This document shows, piece by piece, positions 5,745 through 6,238 of a DNA stretch of 6,238 bases. The stretch is from SIG510 sp045540975 (GTDB lineage: Bacteria > Bacillota > Clostridia > Oscillospirales > JAAYXM01). Under the pieces are notes generated by a model. That model did not search any database. It had not been told where the DNA came from and was given only the letters and a program-made list of their open reading frames with translations. The stretch spans positions 1 to 6,238 of the forward strand of contig JAZQIE010000064.1 in assembly GCA_045540975.1 (NCBI GenBank), read 5' to 3'. Each line of letters opens with the position of its first letter. Position 1 is the stretch's first letter. Position numbers and translations under genes: made by a program.

Positions 5745-6238
5745 CCTGCGCTTCCTCCTTGGGCTGCGGTGCGAGAGACGGGTCATTGCGCACCCGCAGA
5801 GAGTCCACAAATACCGCCAAAGCGGTGTGGTAATACGGCAGGTAGAATGCGTTTCCGATGAGTGGGGACGAACTTGCAAGCAAGCGCCACAATAGGAAAC
5901 TGAGGTCAAACATATAAAACTCAACGAGATGTCCGCGTGTGATAGAGACCGACTGTTTCACCGCGCCAAACACCCCGATCGACGGGTCATCCGCGAAGAG
6001 ATAGGTGGCAGGGGTGTAGGAAAGGGCTTTTACAGAGGAGAGCAGCATTGCAATCATACAAAGAATGAGCGAGAGGTCCGCAATAAGAGCGGAATGCAAG
6101 ACAAACGATGCATACAACGTGCAGGCAGGCAGCAAAAGAAACAAAAGGATCCAAAACATCTGCAGGAAACCGACTAAGAAGGAAAGCCCCATACTGCGCA
6201 GCACCAAACCCAAATCGCAGAAAATCGCAAATGCAACG
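5737..6238 (-). CDS. DUF975-type integral membrane protein, C-terminal part (truncated by window edge)
   Basis: The frame is open from the right edge (starting VAFAIFCDLGLVLRSM) to TAA 5739-5737, giving 166 visible residues. At least four hydrophobic segments are seen: FLVGFLQMFWILLFLLLPA, then LHSALIADLSLILCMIAMLL, then FYMFDLSFLLWRLLASSS, and FYLPYYHTALAVFV. The pattern of SVSITRGH, a Phe-rich LSFLLWRLL helix, a short loop with PLIG, and then a PYYHTA helix is what I recall of the C-terminal half of DUF975 proteins, which are Firmicutes membrane proteins of unknown function. The tail is charged and acidic (PKEEAQDE) and likely cytoplasmic. The last codons overlap the SDR start (ATGAGTAA), implying translational coupling. 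No function can be assigned. Transport or envelope roles would be guesses. The N-terminus lies outside the window. Confidence 0.82.
   Translation of the reverse strand, partial: VAFAIFCDLGLVLRSMGLSFLVGFLQMFWILLFLLLPACTLYASFVLHSALIADLSLILCMIAMLLSSVKALSYTPATYLFADDPSIGVFGAVKQSVSITRGHLVEFYMFDLSFLLWRLLASSSPLIGNAFYLPYYHTALAVFVDSLRVRNDPSLAPQPKEEAQDE
5754..5760 (-). promoter_or_regulatory. Consensus RBS of the SDR gene, within the end of the DUF975 gene
   Basis: On the minus strand AAGGAGG, a full anti-16S match, lies 9 nt before ATG 5744-5742. It decides the SDR start, because the reading frame stays open well upstream (to about 5924) and could mislead a longest-ORF call. Confidence 0.85.

Noticed and set aside
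5745..5924. N-terminal extension of the SDR by about 60 residues
   Set aside because: The extension overlaps the DUF975 coding sequence, reads as an unstructured Cys/Arg/Ser-rich shadow and lacks an RBS, whereas ATG 5744 has a perfect SD and puts TGASRGIG at the usual position.

Overview
The window looks like chromosomal DNA from a Gram-positive anaerobe of the Clostridia, possibly an uncultured Oscillospiraceae/Ruminococcaceae-type gut bacterium. This placement is inferred from gene families and signals, not from any marker gene. The clues are a type III glutamine synthetase, a DUF975 membrane protein, an SDR with the YmfI (EF-P 5-aminopentanone reductase) signature, a bacterial acyl-ACP thioesterase, strong Shine-Dalgarno sequences, consensus sigma-A promoters and moderately high GC with GCG/GAG/ACC-rich codons. 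I see no phage, transposon, CRISPR, tRNA or rRNA sequence.

Layout. (1) 1-697, minus strand: the N-terminal 232 residues of type III glutamine synthetase, running off the left edge. (2) 698-829: a compact divergent promoter region with back-to-back sigma-A promoters whose -35 boxes are 8 bp apart. (3) Plus strand, a probable transcription unit of three genes: a TIR-domain protein with an intact catalytic Glu (stop 2194), an acyl-ACP thioesterase whose ribosome binding site overlaps the TIR stop codon (2204-2944), and a GH42/GHL6-like TIM-barrel glycoside hydrolase (2983-5016). (4) 5020-5049: a perfect 13-bp-stem hairpin flanked by A and T runs, serving as a bidirectional terminator between convergent operons. 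(5) Minus strand: an EF-P 5-aminopentanone reductase-like SDR (5055-5744), overlapped by 8 nt by the upstream DUF975 integral membrane gene, which runs off the right edge.

How the genes relate. The minus-strand pair is clearly translationally coupled. The TIR/thioesterase pair is also tightly coupled. A TIR NADase-type effector beside a fatty-acid-releasing thioesterase is the most unusual association here and the best candidate for an undescribed functional unit, but nothing in the sequence proves a shared function. The glycoside hydrolase follows after 38 bp with its own strong RBS and perhaps a weak promoter. It could belong to the unit or be a housekeeping carbohydrate gene. The glutamine synthetase is a core nitrogen-assimilation gene that shares only the promoter region with the TIR gene.
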